A stretch of DNA of 64,000 nucleotides, from positions 67,595,249 through 67,659,248 of the forward strand of contig OZ038423.1 in NCBI GenBank assembly GCA_964036155.1, written 5' to 3'. This DNA is from Diploscapter coronatus (Eukaryota > Nematoda > Chromadorea > Rhabditida > Rhabditidae). The first letter of the stretch is position 1; each line of letters starts with the position of its first letter. The position numbers and the translations under genes were made by a program. Under the pieces are notes generated by a model. That model made no database searches, was not told where the DNA came from, and saw only the letters and a list, made by a program, of their open reading frames with translations. Of this stretch, positions 26,647 through 38,812 are shown piece after piece.

Positions 26647-27407
26647 GGACAATAAACAGGTTGTTAGGTAAGAGAGGGCTAGAGAAGGAAAGAGACATTA
26701 GAGAATACAGAGAGGAAAGTTGGGGACAGTCGATGCCCAAAAGTGTGTCCCCATCCTGTCTCTGGCTGGAGGACAAACAGCGAGTGCGAACAGTCACCCA
26801 TTATGATTCACGGACAATTTTATTATTATTATTTTTTTTTTTAAATCTTAAATTTCATTAACCGTGTGTGTTTTGATTTCTGAAATATTGATTATATAAT
26901 ATTCTTCCCCTTATTTTATCATTTGCTTCTCGTTCAACAGTACAAACGCTAACTTTTCTCGTATACATTCATTCGATTTTATGCGAGTATTCATGCGATC
27001 ATGATTTCCTGGTTCTTTAAAAACCTGTGCTGCGATATTCGTCTATTAATTTTTCAACGCTCATGACTGTCGACAACTTTTATAAACAAGTATACGTATT
27101 TTAACAACTCGACTCACGTCTCAGTCTCAGAGCTGTACAAACAAATTTAAGTGAATTAGATCATGGACACATACATCCCATATTCATGTTCTTGTTGATG
27201 CTAGGCTTCGTTCATCGGATATAGACGGTTGTTGGACTGATTATGTCGGTTCTTGTCGTTAAAATAGCGGTAGCATCTAGAGAGTTGAGATTTTTTTGGA
27301 ATCATTGAGAAGATAACAAAGAAACCTTATGACACCACGAAATTTGAAACTGGATGGAGTGAATGATAATTTCACTAGATTTTCATGATGACGACATAAG
27401 CATATCC
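25148..27407. other. Intergenic, convergent gene ends
   Basis: Lies between the 3' ends of the IDE-like gene (+) and the four-pass membrane gene (-). AT-rich with no supported exons. A GAAA microsatellite is listed separately. A possible poly(A) signal (aataaa) lies near 25854. Confidence 0.5.
26615..26646. repeat. GAAA microsatellite
   Basis: About seven uninterrupted copies of a GAAA tetranucleotide, within a wider purine-rich stretch (26610-26730). Confidence 0.85.
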
Positions 27408-28488
27408 TTACTTATAAACGACGTCCAAGAACCAGTAGCCAATAAGAATCAAACCGCCATAGAGCAGAACCAGAAGGAATGCCATCAGACGAATTGAACC
27501 TAAAAGTTTCAAGTGAAGGCATGAAATGACTGAATTGACAACCAACCATGCTTCTCCTCGGATCCCCTGTTTTCGAGGACTCTTCCAGGGTCGAGTTGGG
27601 GATGTAGTGTGAAGGTTACTGCCAGAATGTGCTCCTGAATCGCTGTTTTTAGATCAAAATCTTTCTATACTCATCCTAGATGTTACACTTCAAAAACTGA
27701 CTATGTGAGAGTATGCATCAATCAAATTTCGAGTTCGCTAGATCGCTGAGAATAATAAGGATATTCTACTTGCTCGAAGGCGTGTGTGTGTGTGTTTTTT
27801 TTAAAGATATGACAATAAGACACCATAATCAAGATGTAACCCTCGAACAAGTCAAACTCAGCATTTACTTCGGTTCGATCACTCATGAAACTGCCCGGAA
27901 AGAAGATCGTCAGGATGTAGAGTAGGAGTTGAATCGCGTAGATCAGGATCCAGAATACTGAAGTGACCATAAATGGTATCATGAAGAGTGGTTTCTCTTT
28001 GAATATGCCGACCAACAGAAGAACTGTCAAAGGAAACTCGATGAAGCTCATCGCCGTCTGAAGAGAGGGGAATCACAGATGGGAGATTTGGTGCAGATTT
28101 ACCTCGATCCCGGAGAAGAAATCAAGGAAATTTTGATCTGCCGTTGATCTGATTGCTTCGTAGATGCTGATGGCGTGGATAATCGTACAGATTATGCCGA
28201 TGATCTTGGCTCCTTTCTGGAATTAATGAGATTTTTGAAATGAGGCTTAACGATGAAGGAAATTTTGAGAATGAATCGATTATTATGTGACGGTATAGAA
28301 GAAACAGAAGTTTATTGACAAGAGCAAGTTTGCCTCAAGAAAGGGTCGGAGTTTTTTACCCAAAAGTCTCTACTTACCACCACATGAACTGACTTGCACC
28401 AACACATGTACTTCTCGTCGAAGTTCTTGAACGAGTTTTGGCGCTCGACCAGCAAATTTTCTGCGTCAGATGAAGGATTTGCGGACAT
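27408..28488 (-). CDS. Small four-pass membrane protein, LAPTM-like, function unknown
   Basis: Five exons on the minus strand: 28488-28378, 28216-28103, 28057-27841, 27642-27547 and 27499-27408. All junctions keep frame, giving about 209 residues. The N-terminal 30 residues are polar. A Cys-Trp-Cys motif precedes helix 1 (KIIGIICTIIHAI). Two long hydrophobic segments follow in exon 3 (LTVLLLVGIF; MVTSVFWILIYAIQLLLYIL), then an acidic stretch, a polar exon, and a final helix (FLLVLLYGGLILIGYWF) just before the end. Layout and the CxC-before-helix-1 feature recall the lysosomal LAPTM4/5 tetraspanning family and related nematode membrane families, but identity is not firm. A splice acceptor at 28504 directly before the exon suggests trans-splicing or an additional 5' exon; a candidate lies near 28780. 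Confidence 0.7.
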
Positions 28489-28503
28489 TTCGAAGATAGC
28501 CAC

Positions 28504-31500
28504 CTAAAATCGAAAATGCACCAAATGTTAGGCCAAATCAATGTGTAAAATAGCATCGAAAATTTTAAAGTTGTGATAACTGAGGGGCTCTTTGAAAAGG
28601 AACAATTTGAATCGAATGGACGAAATCTCAAAATAAAGTTCGAGAAAAGAGCGGTCAAGCTATCGATTCGAATGGCTTTAGCGCATGTGTGCAGGCTGCA
28701 GGGAGATGCCAAGAGTCAGTTGTTTTCACGGTTCGAATAAAACATTGTGGTCCTAATTTATCGATTCTGAAACAAACAGGAGCCACTTACCCTTTGCTAT
28801 GATCTCCATATTTTGGCAAAGTGATTTGATCAGTAATTTCTGGGGATGAAAAACTGAGTGATATCATGTTCGAAAAATTCAGAAAATTATTTTTTAAAAA
28901 TGCAAATATGTAAGCATTGTTATCAATTTGAGCTTAACCATCAAGAATATACAACATTATTTGTGTTAAAAAATATTCACTTTTCTGAGATTAACTTTAA
29001 ATGCTTGCTATATACAATGTAAGAAACCCTTACCTCTTCCATTACTTGTTTATTCAAAATACACATTTCCTCCAATTTAGCATAACAAAGCACGGCAATT
29101 CAATTAAATTTAATTGATTTAATGTATTCCTACCTGAAAATACCTGTTTGTTCGATTTGCAGTGATTGGAAAATTATTCTCCTAGTATTTTTGATCCGGA
29201 ATTAAAAGAAATGAGTTGTTTAGCACCTAAAAACTCATAAAAATTCATTTCAATTACTCCTAGAATCATTTTCATGATTCCTAGATCATACCATCTCACT
29301 TTTCTTCTTGTTCCTGCACCGTTTCTCTATTCCTTCCTTACTTCTCATTGTGTTATCTCCGAGGTTCATCTCCGATTTTCGCTGAATGCCCTCAGAATAT
29401 CGTTCCTCGACACAGCGACACTTTTGAGATCTTTTTGTCTCGCATTTTCAATACTATTTCTTTTTTCTATATACTTATTCCTATACTATTTCTTCTCGAC
29501 TAACTCTTTTACTCTGCTATTTCTCATTTTCCGAAATTCTTTTATTCTATCGCTCCTTGAAACTATTCTCAAGTTTTCTAATTCTTTGATTCTCTCATTT
29601 TAGAACAATATTTCCAACCATCTTTCGATTTTCAACTTCGCCGTTTGACGTGTAAATTCCTGATTTCTGTCATTGATTTTAGGAGAATGCTTCATTACTT
29701 TGACGTTAGTTTTTCATTTTTCAATTGAAACGCTATATTTCAATCATTTTTCTTCCTTTCTGGTGCTTTTCTGCAAAATTACTACTTATTCTTTCAAGAT
29801 AAAATGTTCGTGGTCAATTTCATTTCTCAATCGAAATATTATGACTTCGCTTTGATCGATGTCTTTATTTTTCTTCGTCTTCCGAACGAATGAATAATCC
29901 TTTCTCAATCCAGTTCGATTGAGAAAAAGACGACAAAAAATCATGACAGCACGCGAATTTCATGTGGTTAAAAAATAGCAAAAATACGTCTTTTGAGGTC
30001 ACTTCCTTAGAAACGCCCAGAAAAAGTAAATTCTGAATCGAATTGTCAAAGCGTCACGCACTGTTTGTCGATATTTACATATCTTTCGTGAAGCTTATAT
30101 GAATTCTTTATTGTTGTTATACTTCTTTCGTAATTTATTAGGCACTCTCAGAACTCAGAATACTAGTAATACTATCATTCTTGACAAACGTGTGAAGATT
30201 TTTTTAAACCTAAAGCATATTATTTTTTCCGACACTTCATTTGATGATTGGTATCAGGGATATCTGTTAGTGATTCGTGTATATCTTCAATGTATTACTT
30301 GCCAAATTTTCAAAGATCTGTAACTTATTCCAAGTTTTCATTTCTTTCATTTTCTGAAGAAATTCCATTCAATTTTATGCAATTTCTCCCATTATTTTTG
30401 CCAAATATTCATTCGTCCATTTTGAAGTGTTTTGCTCCTCGACTTTGTGGCTTATTTCATTCGATTTTTGCCTTCGAAGGCAGTCGACTTTTGACAAAAT
30501 TTGGGTTGGTCAGGTGAGAAAAGGAAGGGAAAGGCAAAACCTGAACCAAAGGATGAAGCCTATAAGAAAGAAGAAGGAAGAGATAATGCTTGGGGATATA
30601 TTAGATTAGAGATATAGAAGGATTAGATATATAGAGAAAAAGGATATACAGAAAGTTAGGCATATAAGATAGAAAAATATGCGGAGATTTAGGTACAGAG
30701 AAAATATGATATATGGATAAAAAGAAAGTTAGATATAGAGAGAAAATTGGATATAAGAAAAATGAGATATAAGAATGATATGTGAGATTTATACATGTAA
30801 AAAAGAAATATAAGGGATTCTGAGAGAGCGAAAGAAGCATGACAACTACATTCATTAGACAAAAAGCCAAATGGTCTTTCGGAATGACCATACGTCTTTG
30901 CGCCTATCTTTTCTAACTATGAGGAAAGGAATTCCAATAGATACAATCGGCAAATTCTCAGAGGAAATATGAAAGATTATGGAAAAATGAGATATTCTGA
31001 GAAAATATGAAATAGTATAGAAAAGCGAAGAGATGGAAGAGAAAACGAAAAATCGAAACAACGTTGTCTTTCGTGAAAATGTCATCCGATTCTGACCGTT
31101 AGGATAGGAACCAAAATTGAACCTATTTTTAATCAAATTTTCAAATCGATAATAGTTATCTTTTTATAGAATATCTCTCAGATATCGATATTTTATGAAT
31201 ATCTTGTTATTTATTCGTTTTCATACCTCTGCAAAAATGGCCTCAATACAATCCTTCTTTTCCCCTAAAAATCCTCCCTTTGGCCTCTCTGTCGATTTTC
31301 CTATTCTTCATTCAAGTTTGCCTCGTCTTTTGCATAACTTGACAGAGATCTCCTCCCTCTTTATTCATGCGAGTAAATCTGTATAATTCTTTGGGAAAAA
31401 TACTTCACGATATTCTTAATTTTTCGAATATTTTATTTTCGCCGTATAAATTAAATCAATTTGAGATTTCATATCTGATTTACCACGAAACGACGAATTG

Positions 31501-34249
31501 ACAATAGCTTCAAAGTGCAGCCCTGTAAAATTTTCAGAATGTATTTGCATATTTTTTGTATATAGATGAAACTGTCCCAAACTCAATGTCTTTGCAAGTT
31601 TTACCAAGTCACTGTTTTTCCATAGCCTATCTCGTTCAAAACTTAAGATTCACACATTTAAAGGTTTCAGTACGATATCCTATTGTTAGAAAATTCAATT
31701 TTGATAACTAGCATTATGCCTTCATCAATATCCATAATTCTCAGTCAATAACCATATTTTCCTGTAGCCTATCTCATTCATGGACTCTGATATTCCATAT
31801 TCAATAGTCGATTCAATTCTATCGTTTCAAGGCCAGACTTAATCCCCCTCTTGCACATTCAATATCCCGCAGCTAAGTTCGATTAGACACGCTCTGAATT
31901 TTGGTGAAGGCCGCGAGAAAATCGCAAAAACATCAGGATTTGAGATTATGCAGAATATTTTGCCATACATTCAAAAATGTGGTTTTAATTAGATAATGCA
32001 ATTATTATGCTTCAAGAACATTTGGATGTGAATGAATTAAATTCCGAAAATTCGTTTAATCATCTAAGAAATTTCATAGCCTTCAACATTCAACATTTTT
32101 ATTATATTATCTCTCTAAGTACCTTGATACGCTTTTTAAAATGTTATTACAATTTAAGAACTTCTTTGAAAAATAAGTTTTCAATTCTCACGTTTTAATT
32201 TCTATAATATTCATGAAACTCGCAATTTTCTCATGAATCGCATTCTCTCTCTCTCTCTGAGTGTTGCGCAATTTAGATCGTTATCTATGAGAATTCATGA
32301 AACAAATTTGCTTTCACCATCACGACTTCATATTCTTTTAACGTCATTCTCATAATTATGCTCTCATTTTACATAATCGTAATTTTAGTTAATGGCGTGT
32401 TTTTCTTCAACGAAATTATTACTCGTTTAAATTGCGATCTTTTGAAGCCATTTTTTGTTTATTCGATGCAAAAATGGAAATAAATTGACTTAAATTAGAC
32501 AGAATTATATTTTTGCGTAAAATTATTTGCAAAAAATATATTCTACTTATTTTTAGAGAAAAACTCAACCTACGATCCGTGCCGCGATTTTTCTTTAACA
32601 AGTAATCATATGTTTCAGAAAATGCTAATATTTTCGCAAAAACCAACTTTCATAATTTTGAATGACAGTTTTATTTGCCAAGACGTGAATTGCGCTAATC
32701 TGCCTATGTCGTCATAAAATACCTCATTCCTCCTTGCTATTTTTGAGGTAATACTGTAATTAGGGAGAAATTTTATGGGAAATGAATAGACAAAAAAGAA
32801 GTCTGAATTTGCAATCAGGCATGAGAAAAACTTGAAGGGGTTCGGTTTTGATGTTTGAAGTGCAAATTTGCCGAGTTTCATTCACGAAATTATCCGTTTT
32901 ACTTATTTCGTTTGATAGGACGCTTTATTCGTACTGGGCAACTCCTAATTGTGGTTTGAATTTCATTTCTTATCCCTCGAAATTTTTGAAATATATCTTT
33001 CTGTTTTTTGCATCATCTTGTACTGTTTCAATTTTGGCCAAAATATCAAATAACTATAAAATCCATCAATCGCTCCAAAAAATTTAAAGAATATCTCGAG
33101 GCCAATTGGTTTTTTTTTCAAAATAGATTAAATTTGGTCAATTTTATGTCAGAATGATGGATTAGGTCGTGACAACCTCAAAATTTATATTTTCAAAAAT
33201 GATTCATCCTATCGAAGGTAATGCCCATTTTTGTAAAGCTGCTCTTTCCTGCAGCGACCTTCCTAGATTTTTCTCATCCAGAATATCACATCATAATATC
33301 GCTAGAATCATATATCCACTGATCTCTGCTTTTACTTTTATCCATCTACTAGTTTTAGTCGGTACATATCTCTATCGATGAACTGTACAGATACTTCCCA
33401 ACATTGTTATTCTTTAGCTAAAATATGATCTGCCATTTTTCAAGTGTATTTTTTGTATAATTCTTACATTCTCTCAAAAAATCCTTGATGTCCTCGACTT
33501 TCTCATCCTGTTATGCAATAGCTTATGAGAGGATCATTAAGCTTCTCTGTTGGAATTCTGAAATCTTTTTCTTTTCTTTTATTATTTTCCTTCTTTTCTC
33601 TTCTAAAATTTTTATACTATTTCTCATTCAAAATATTTTTCTCATTTCTGCACCATTTCTTACCTCATTTTTCCAGTGTTATTTCCTATTTTGTTTCTTT
33701 TTCTCTCTCAGGTTCAATGACTATTTCTTATTCTATCGTTCATTGTTCATGGTTTTCTTTGGTTCCCTCGACTTTTTCAATTCGTCCAACTGTAATGTTT
33801 ACCAGGCGAGCGTTTTGCCCCCAGCTTGCTTTCATTCAAAGTTATTCCTTGAAAAGAAAAATCTCTTATTTGAGAAGACGTGGAAGAATTCGCTAAATTT
33901 TCCATTTTCATGCAAAATTCATGATTTTCTAATCGAAAAATCAAAATTTATCGGCTGACATTAACAATTACAGATACAAATTTCCTCCGATAAATTCTCT
34001 AATATTTTAAACTTTCAAATAAGTTTCAGTTTTTCTTGTGGCTTAGTTTATATTTAACCTTGACTCTCCAACATGATAAGTATCGATTATTCAACTGCTA
34101 CTTTTCCAAAATGGATATTTTCAGGTATTACGTCAATTCTAGTCATATCCGATCTCTGTTGGGTTTTCCATTCGTTTTCTTTCATCACCTGATTTTCCCG
34201 GACATCGATAAAAATATCGCTGGCCTTCGAATCGACCTTGGATTGATCG
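28504..34249. other. Gene-poor region with strand-asymmetric low-complexity sequence
   Basis: About 5.7 kb without convincing exons. It alternates long pyrimidine-rich stretches on the + strand (29285-29620, 31195-31380, 33485-33800) with purine-rich ones (30500-30840, 30950-31060). The purine block 30585-30790 is a degenerate short-period repeat of gatata/agaaa words. A CT run lies near 32248-32262. Open frames here are runs of Phe/Leu/Ser or Lys/Arg forced by composition, so I do not call them genes. The region may hold regulatory sequence or 5' exons of either flanking gene. Confidence 0.5.
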
Positions 34250-37200
34250 ATGGACAACTACGTCACCGTCGATCCTCTGTCTGCAAAACCGATCGAATGC
34301 TGGAAGAAATACCAGAAGCAGGGCAGGATTAGTGAGCCCATAAAAACACTGAGGTTAAATTTAGAGTTTTTAAAAATTATAAAGAAGTCACAACTCAATA
34401 GTAACTAATCCATTTGATATTGTGTTTAGAAGAATCGTAAAACATGTTGTTAGAAACGTTACAAAATATTTTTATGAATCCTTGCCCTGATTTCCTAATA
34501 TAAACCATTTGGAAACTGCAAGCTCCAAAGATGCGCGAAATCGTATGAGCAATTCTAGGAAAAGGAATCTTTTCTCAAACTATTTCTCGAGGACTAAGGT
34601 CTCATTAATTCCGCTTTGCTCCTCCGGATCTTCGGGAAGATCATCGATTTTTTAATAAAATATCTAATTTTGAGGCTCGACGCCCCGATCCACTCGAACA
34701 AAGTTCGCTTTGTGTGCATCAGCGATACGCACGATCAGTTGGCCGACTTTCTGCCCGACATTCCGGATGGCGACGTGCTCATTCACGCCGGCGATTTCAC
34801 GAACTCCGGAGATGTTTCTTCCGTCATCAAATTCAATCAGGAACTCGGTAAACTGCGTCAGATATTAATTCCTGCTAGGTTTCAGAAAGTTTTGAGAGTA
34901 ATTTTTCATGAATATTTGATTACCGCTGAGTTCCACCAGAGTTAAATAAAAATAATTAAGTTTGAGAATTTTCGAAGAACAACGTTTCACATGAATTATT
35001 GGTACATTTACTCCAAAAACTTACGATATTAGATAAAATGAGTTTGAAAGGTTATTGAGAGCAGGAAATTTTAAATAATAAGCGATAGCACTGCCTGATC
35101 TACTGCAGTTATATAAATTTAGGAACCCTCCCTCACAAGCACAAAATCGTCATCGCGGGAAATCACGAGCTAGGTTTCGAAGATGGCGAACCCATGAATG
35201 ACGTAGGATTTTTGAATTACTTGCCTAAAAAGATGGAACTTTACAGAAACAACTAGCCGGTTTGAACATGTTGGGAATCAAGAAGGCCTATGAATTGCTC
35301 AGTAACTGCACATATCTGTGTGATAAACATATTGAGGTAGGTTTTCAAATAAATTCAATTGAGTTTGTTATTTTCAAAATAACGATGTTTCATCGTCATC
35401 TCTTTGAATAATAGTCAATATAACAATGATTTTTGATAGATAAGTTTCAAATTTTATTATCATACGATAATATTCCAATAAATCTAATACCGTATAGTCT
35501 CGCTTACTGTAGCACTAGTCAATTTACCGAGAAACTACGGCAAGTGACTATACTAGGCATGTAGGGGTGCTCAAGGAGTACCTATCCATGTTTTCAAAAA
35601 GTGCTACTGAAGCCCCCATAGGGAGATACACATTTGGTCGCATTTTATAATCGGGTTTTGGGGATTCCCCCACATGACATTCGTGGTGTAGTGGATAGCG
35701 CATTGGGTACTAGCCCTTTTGGCTTGGGTCAGGTTCGACTCTTTTCCGGTGAAAACTTTTTTTGCATTTTTTGGCAGTATCAGTTTTATCAATTTCGACC
35801 GGAATTGTCATCTCTCTACAAATTCATTTTGTGTCTGTACAAATTACCAAATCTGATCATATTCGAATATTTTATAAACAATTTGTAACAAGAATTTTCA
35901 CCAAAAACGTATGAACAAAATGAATAATACTGAATTGATTAATAACCGAGTACGGAAAGATTATGACAATTCCGATCGAAATTGATAAAACCGTGATACT
36001 GCCCAAAAATGCAAAAAAAGTTTTCACCGGAAAAGAGTCGAACCTGACCCGAGCCAAAAGCCCTTGTAACCCGATGCGCTATCCACTACACCACGAATGT
36101 CATGTGGGGGAATCCCCAAAACCCGATTATAAAATGCGACCAAATGTGTATCTCCCTATGGGGGCTTCAGTAGCACTTTTTGAAAACATGGATAGGTACT
36201 CCTTGAGCACCCCTACATGCCTAGTATAGTCACTTGCCGTAGTTTCTCGGTAAATTGACTAGTGCTACAGTTAGCCTTATAAAAATTGCGTTATCTATAT
36301 AATTCAGATATACGGTCTAAAAATCTACGGAGCTCCGTGGCATCCGATGCCTGGCTATTCGTTCTATCGATCGCGTGGCCAGAAGATTCTGCATAAATGG
36401 AATCAGGTAAAAAGTCAGACCTAGAGAGAACTTTTGTCAGACAAAAATAAGCTACCGGGGATAGGTCGCAAGGAGTTGTTTCTGACGATCGTCCTCCCTG
36501 GGTCTGGAAAGAATCGATATTGCAATCAATAACAAGAGCAATCTGGATAATTCGTACTTTCATAGCCTACAAAATAGTTTGAGAAAAGTTACCATCCTAC
36601 CTCGTCCTATACTCTTAACTATGGGCTACGAAGCTACGAATTACCCAAGTTGTCATAACAAGTAATCGAATCATTAGAATTCCACTATTATTGGTGATAA
36701 GAAATTATTTTTAGATTCCCGCCAAACTCGACGTTCTAATCACCCACACACCTCCCCTTGGCCATGGAGATCATAATACGTGGACAAAAATGGACGGCAT
36801 CTTGGCTGGATGCGCCGAATTGTTGAACACCGTCGAGCAAAGGGTCAAACCACGGTATCACGTGTTTGGGCATGTGCATCAGGTACATTTGCGCTAATTT
36901 TATTCGATTTATATGATTATGTTATTGAAGTGATGCATTTTATGATTTATGAAATATTAGGGTATTCGGAAATCTCACAACACTTACGAATAAGTATGTA
37001 GGGCTAAGAAAGGATGGAGAATGGTGGGAAAAGAGCTCTCTCACTTTTGCACTCTACCACATAAATTTGTGAGGTTGTGATATTTCTCGATTACCGAGTA
37101 TTACTAAATTATTACTTTGCAATATTAAATGGATTGAGCAATGAATTTGTGAAACATAAAAAAAATAAAACTTTTTTCAAGACAACGAATGCTAGCAAAT

Positions 37201-37410
37201 TAACTTTCAATTTTAAATATTTGAGCACTAGAAGTTTGAAACATAAAATCAAATAGAATATCGATAGATTTTAAACTTCAGAAACACGGCGCAACAACGA
37301 ATGGAACGACAACCTTTATTAATGCCTCGATGTGCGATAGCAAATTGCGAAGCGCTTTCGACCCGATTATTTTCGATATTCCTCTGCCTCCAGGATATAC
37401 TAAATCGTAA
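34250..37410 (+). CDS. MPPED-type calcineurin-like metallophosphoesterase
   Basis: Metal-dependent phosphodiesterase of the MPPED1/MPPED2 group, probably cytosolic. Exons 34250-34353, 34675-34847, 35123-35202, 35247-35336, 36308-36406, 36715-36882 and 37282-37410 sum to 843 bases, 280 residues. Metal-binding motifs of the fold appear in order: SDTH (exon 2), GDFT (exon 2), GNHE (exon 3), THTPPLGHGD (exon 6) and GHVH (exon 6). YGAPWHP in exon 5 and INASMCD in the last exon are typical of the MPPED group. In mammalian MPPED2 the GHVH-like motif is known to carry Gly in place of the first His; here the His is present, so full metal binding is expected. The 971-bp intron between exons 4 and 5 contains a large inverted repeat, and the following intron contains a dispersed hairpin motif. 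Confidence 0.9.
35516..36271. mobile_element. Inverted pair of tRNA-like repeats (fold-back element) in an intron
   Basis: Left arm about 35516-35815 and right arm about 35968-36271 are inverted copies of about 300 bp with only scattered mismatches, separated by about 150 bp. Each arm contains a tRNA-like core: a pol III A-box-like word (tggtgtagtggatagc, about 35684) and a B-box-like word (ggttcgactc, about 35732), followed by a T-rich tract. The tRNA fold is poor in the T-stem, so these are tRNA-derived repeats and not functional tRNAs. Transcribed as part of the metallophosphoesterase intron, the pair would form a long hairpin. Confidence 0.75.
36421..36507 (+). repeat. Dispersed hairpin motif, copy 1 (intronic)
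   Basis: Shares a block with 46426-46515, including 'cagacaaaaataa', a 'taggtcgca' word, and 'acga.cgt.ctcc' about 20 bp later. A shorter version occurs at 44051-44107. The ggtcg and cgatc words can pair to form a stem. Confidence 0.5.
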
Positions 37411-38485
37411 TATCCATGGAAGTTTTTTTATGATAAATCTTGAAGTGTAATATAATTACTATAGTTTATATTATCATAATTTGTAATATTTTTACCGATA
37501 ATCCATTTTCTTACTAGATTAATTTTATCGGATCAAGTAATGATAGTAATTTTATTACCTTTGATATTCCCTGTTTCATTTGATGATATCTATCAGCTCG
37601 TTGCTCGAGGAGCAATGAACGGAGGTTGTATTAGTTTTGGACTATGTAATCATTATATTTTAATGATGCTCAACACTTACATATTCCAAATTCTACTCCT
37701 GATGTCTTGATGATTTACTTAAGTTTTTACTTGTTGGCCTTTAATTTACCCAGTGGTGCCTTACATTTTCAATTCTTGCATTTAACTCATGATGCGTTTT
37801 AAATTAATCAATATGTTTCTCCAAATACTGCATAATGTAGAAAATTTTAGAATTTACGTGACGTCTCAAAATGTTGTCTTAGGATAGCTCAAAATGAAAT
37901 GACAATCTTTACGTACGTACGCTTCAATTCTTACGAAACAGATGGGTGTTTTCATATTTAACAGTTTTATTTTTCCATCTATCTTAAATCTAAAAATCAT
38001 AATCTCTTTCTTGAAGATCAGAGTGTGTGTGGTAATGATCTTCAGATTTTGTCATGAAGTTTTTAATTCACTCCTTTAACTGATGACTTTTCACAGTATT
38101 TTGTCTTGAAAGAATAATTATTTGCTGAATCTCGTGTTATCGAATATTGTGTATTTCTGAGAATAAACTGTTTGTTGATCATTTCGACCCCATATATCTG
38201 CACATATCGAAGCATTCATCTTGTGCTTTGAAGTTGTTCCCATTTCCCTTCCGGCCGGTATATTGGAATCTAAATTCGTATTGACTCAGGAAAAAAACCA
38301 ATTCTCACTTCAAACAATCATTATTTTCCGGACTGAAATAATATCTATCCTGATACTGAACGGTATCATTCATGCGCAGGCCTTGATCATAAGGTAATTT
38401 GCATAGGATTTCTAAATTTTAAGCGATTAGATCACAGCAGTACGCAAAATTGAATCACTGACAATAACGGTTACTGTGAAATAAA
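37411..38485. other. Intergenic, convergent gene ends
   Basis: Separates the 3' ends of the metallophosphoesterase gene (+) and the Kunitz gene (-). AT-rich, with possible poly(A) signals (for example aataaa near 38161) and no supported exon. Confidence 0.5.
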
Positions 38486-38643
38486 TCATGAGGCGTATGT
38501 ATTTATTTTTAAGAGATTAAATAAACCTGGCACCGCACAGCAAGTTACATTAAGACACGCGTAGCCATCAGCACAAGCCATGTCAATGTTATTGCACACC
38601 GTAGCGTTAAGTCCCTCAGGCATGTATAGGTTGCAGCTCATGT
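38486..38643 (-). CDS. Possible alternative 3' exon encoding a lustrin-type Cys-rich repeat
   Basis: On the minus strand a 3' splice site (tttag, just above 38643) opens a frame of about 50 residues ending at TGA 38488-38486. Its cysteine pattern (MSCNLYMPEG..ATVCNN....CADGYACLNVTCC) resembles the lustrin Cys-rich repeat common in nematode Kunitz proteins. It could be spliced to the upstream Kunitz gene: an internal donor in that gene's last exon (ATGGAA followed by gtaatt, exon end about 38875) leaves phase 1, exactly what this exon needs. It would replace the Asn/Tyr-rich tail. It could also be a fragment of a separate gene. Confidence 0.45.
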
Positions 38644-38812
38644 CTAAACTAAGGATATTAACAAATATTAAATTATTAAATATAAATATTTATTTGCACT
38701 TTAAATGGAAAAAAAACATGAATTCGAAATAGATTAGAAATATGCTAGCGATATGGTGAAGATCAAAGTAAAAATGTAGAAAATGATCTTTTATATGGAG
38801 GAACATAGATTA

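Noticed and set aside
28374..28712. 112-residue minus-strand open frame overlapping the four-pass membrane gene
   Set aside because: Overlaps a well-supported exon in another frame and runs across its upstream intron or leader; no motif.
29274..29603. Open frame of about 109 residues that looks like a multi-pass membrane protein
   Set aside because: Composition is Phe/Leu/Ser/Ile throughout because the DNA is a pyrimidine-rich tract. No splice context, start context or family motif.
33485..33958. 157-residue open frame, longest in the gene-poor region
   Set aside because: Also a T/C-rich tract. An overlapping frame of 123 residues is equally open, showing that the absence of stops is compositional.
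35684..35745. Possible functional tRNA gene (and its inverted twin near 36045-36105)
   Set aside because: A- and B-box words are present, but the T-stem does not pair and the anticodon region differs between the two copies. Treated as a tRNA-derived repeat.
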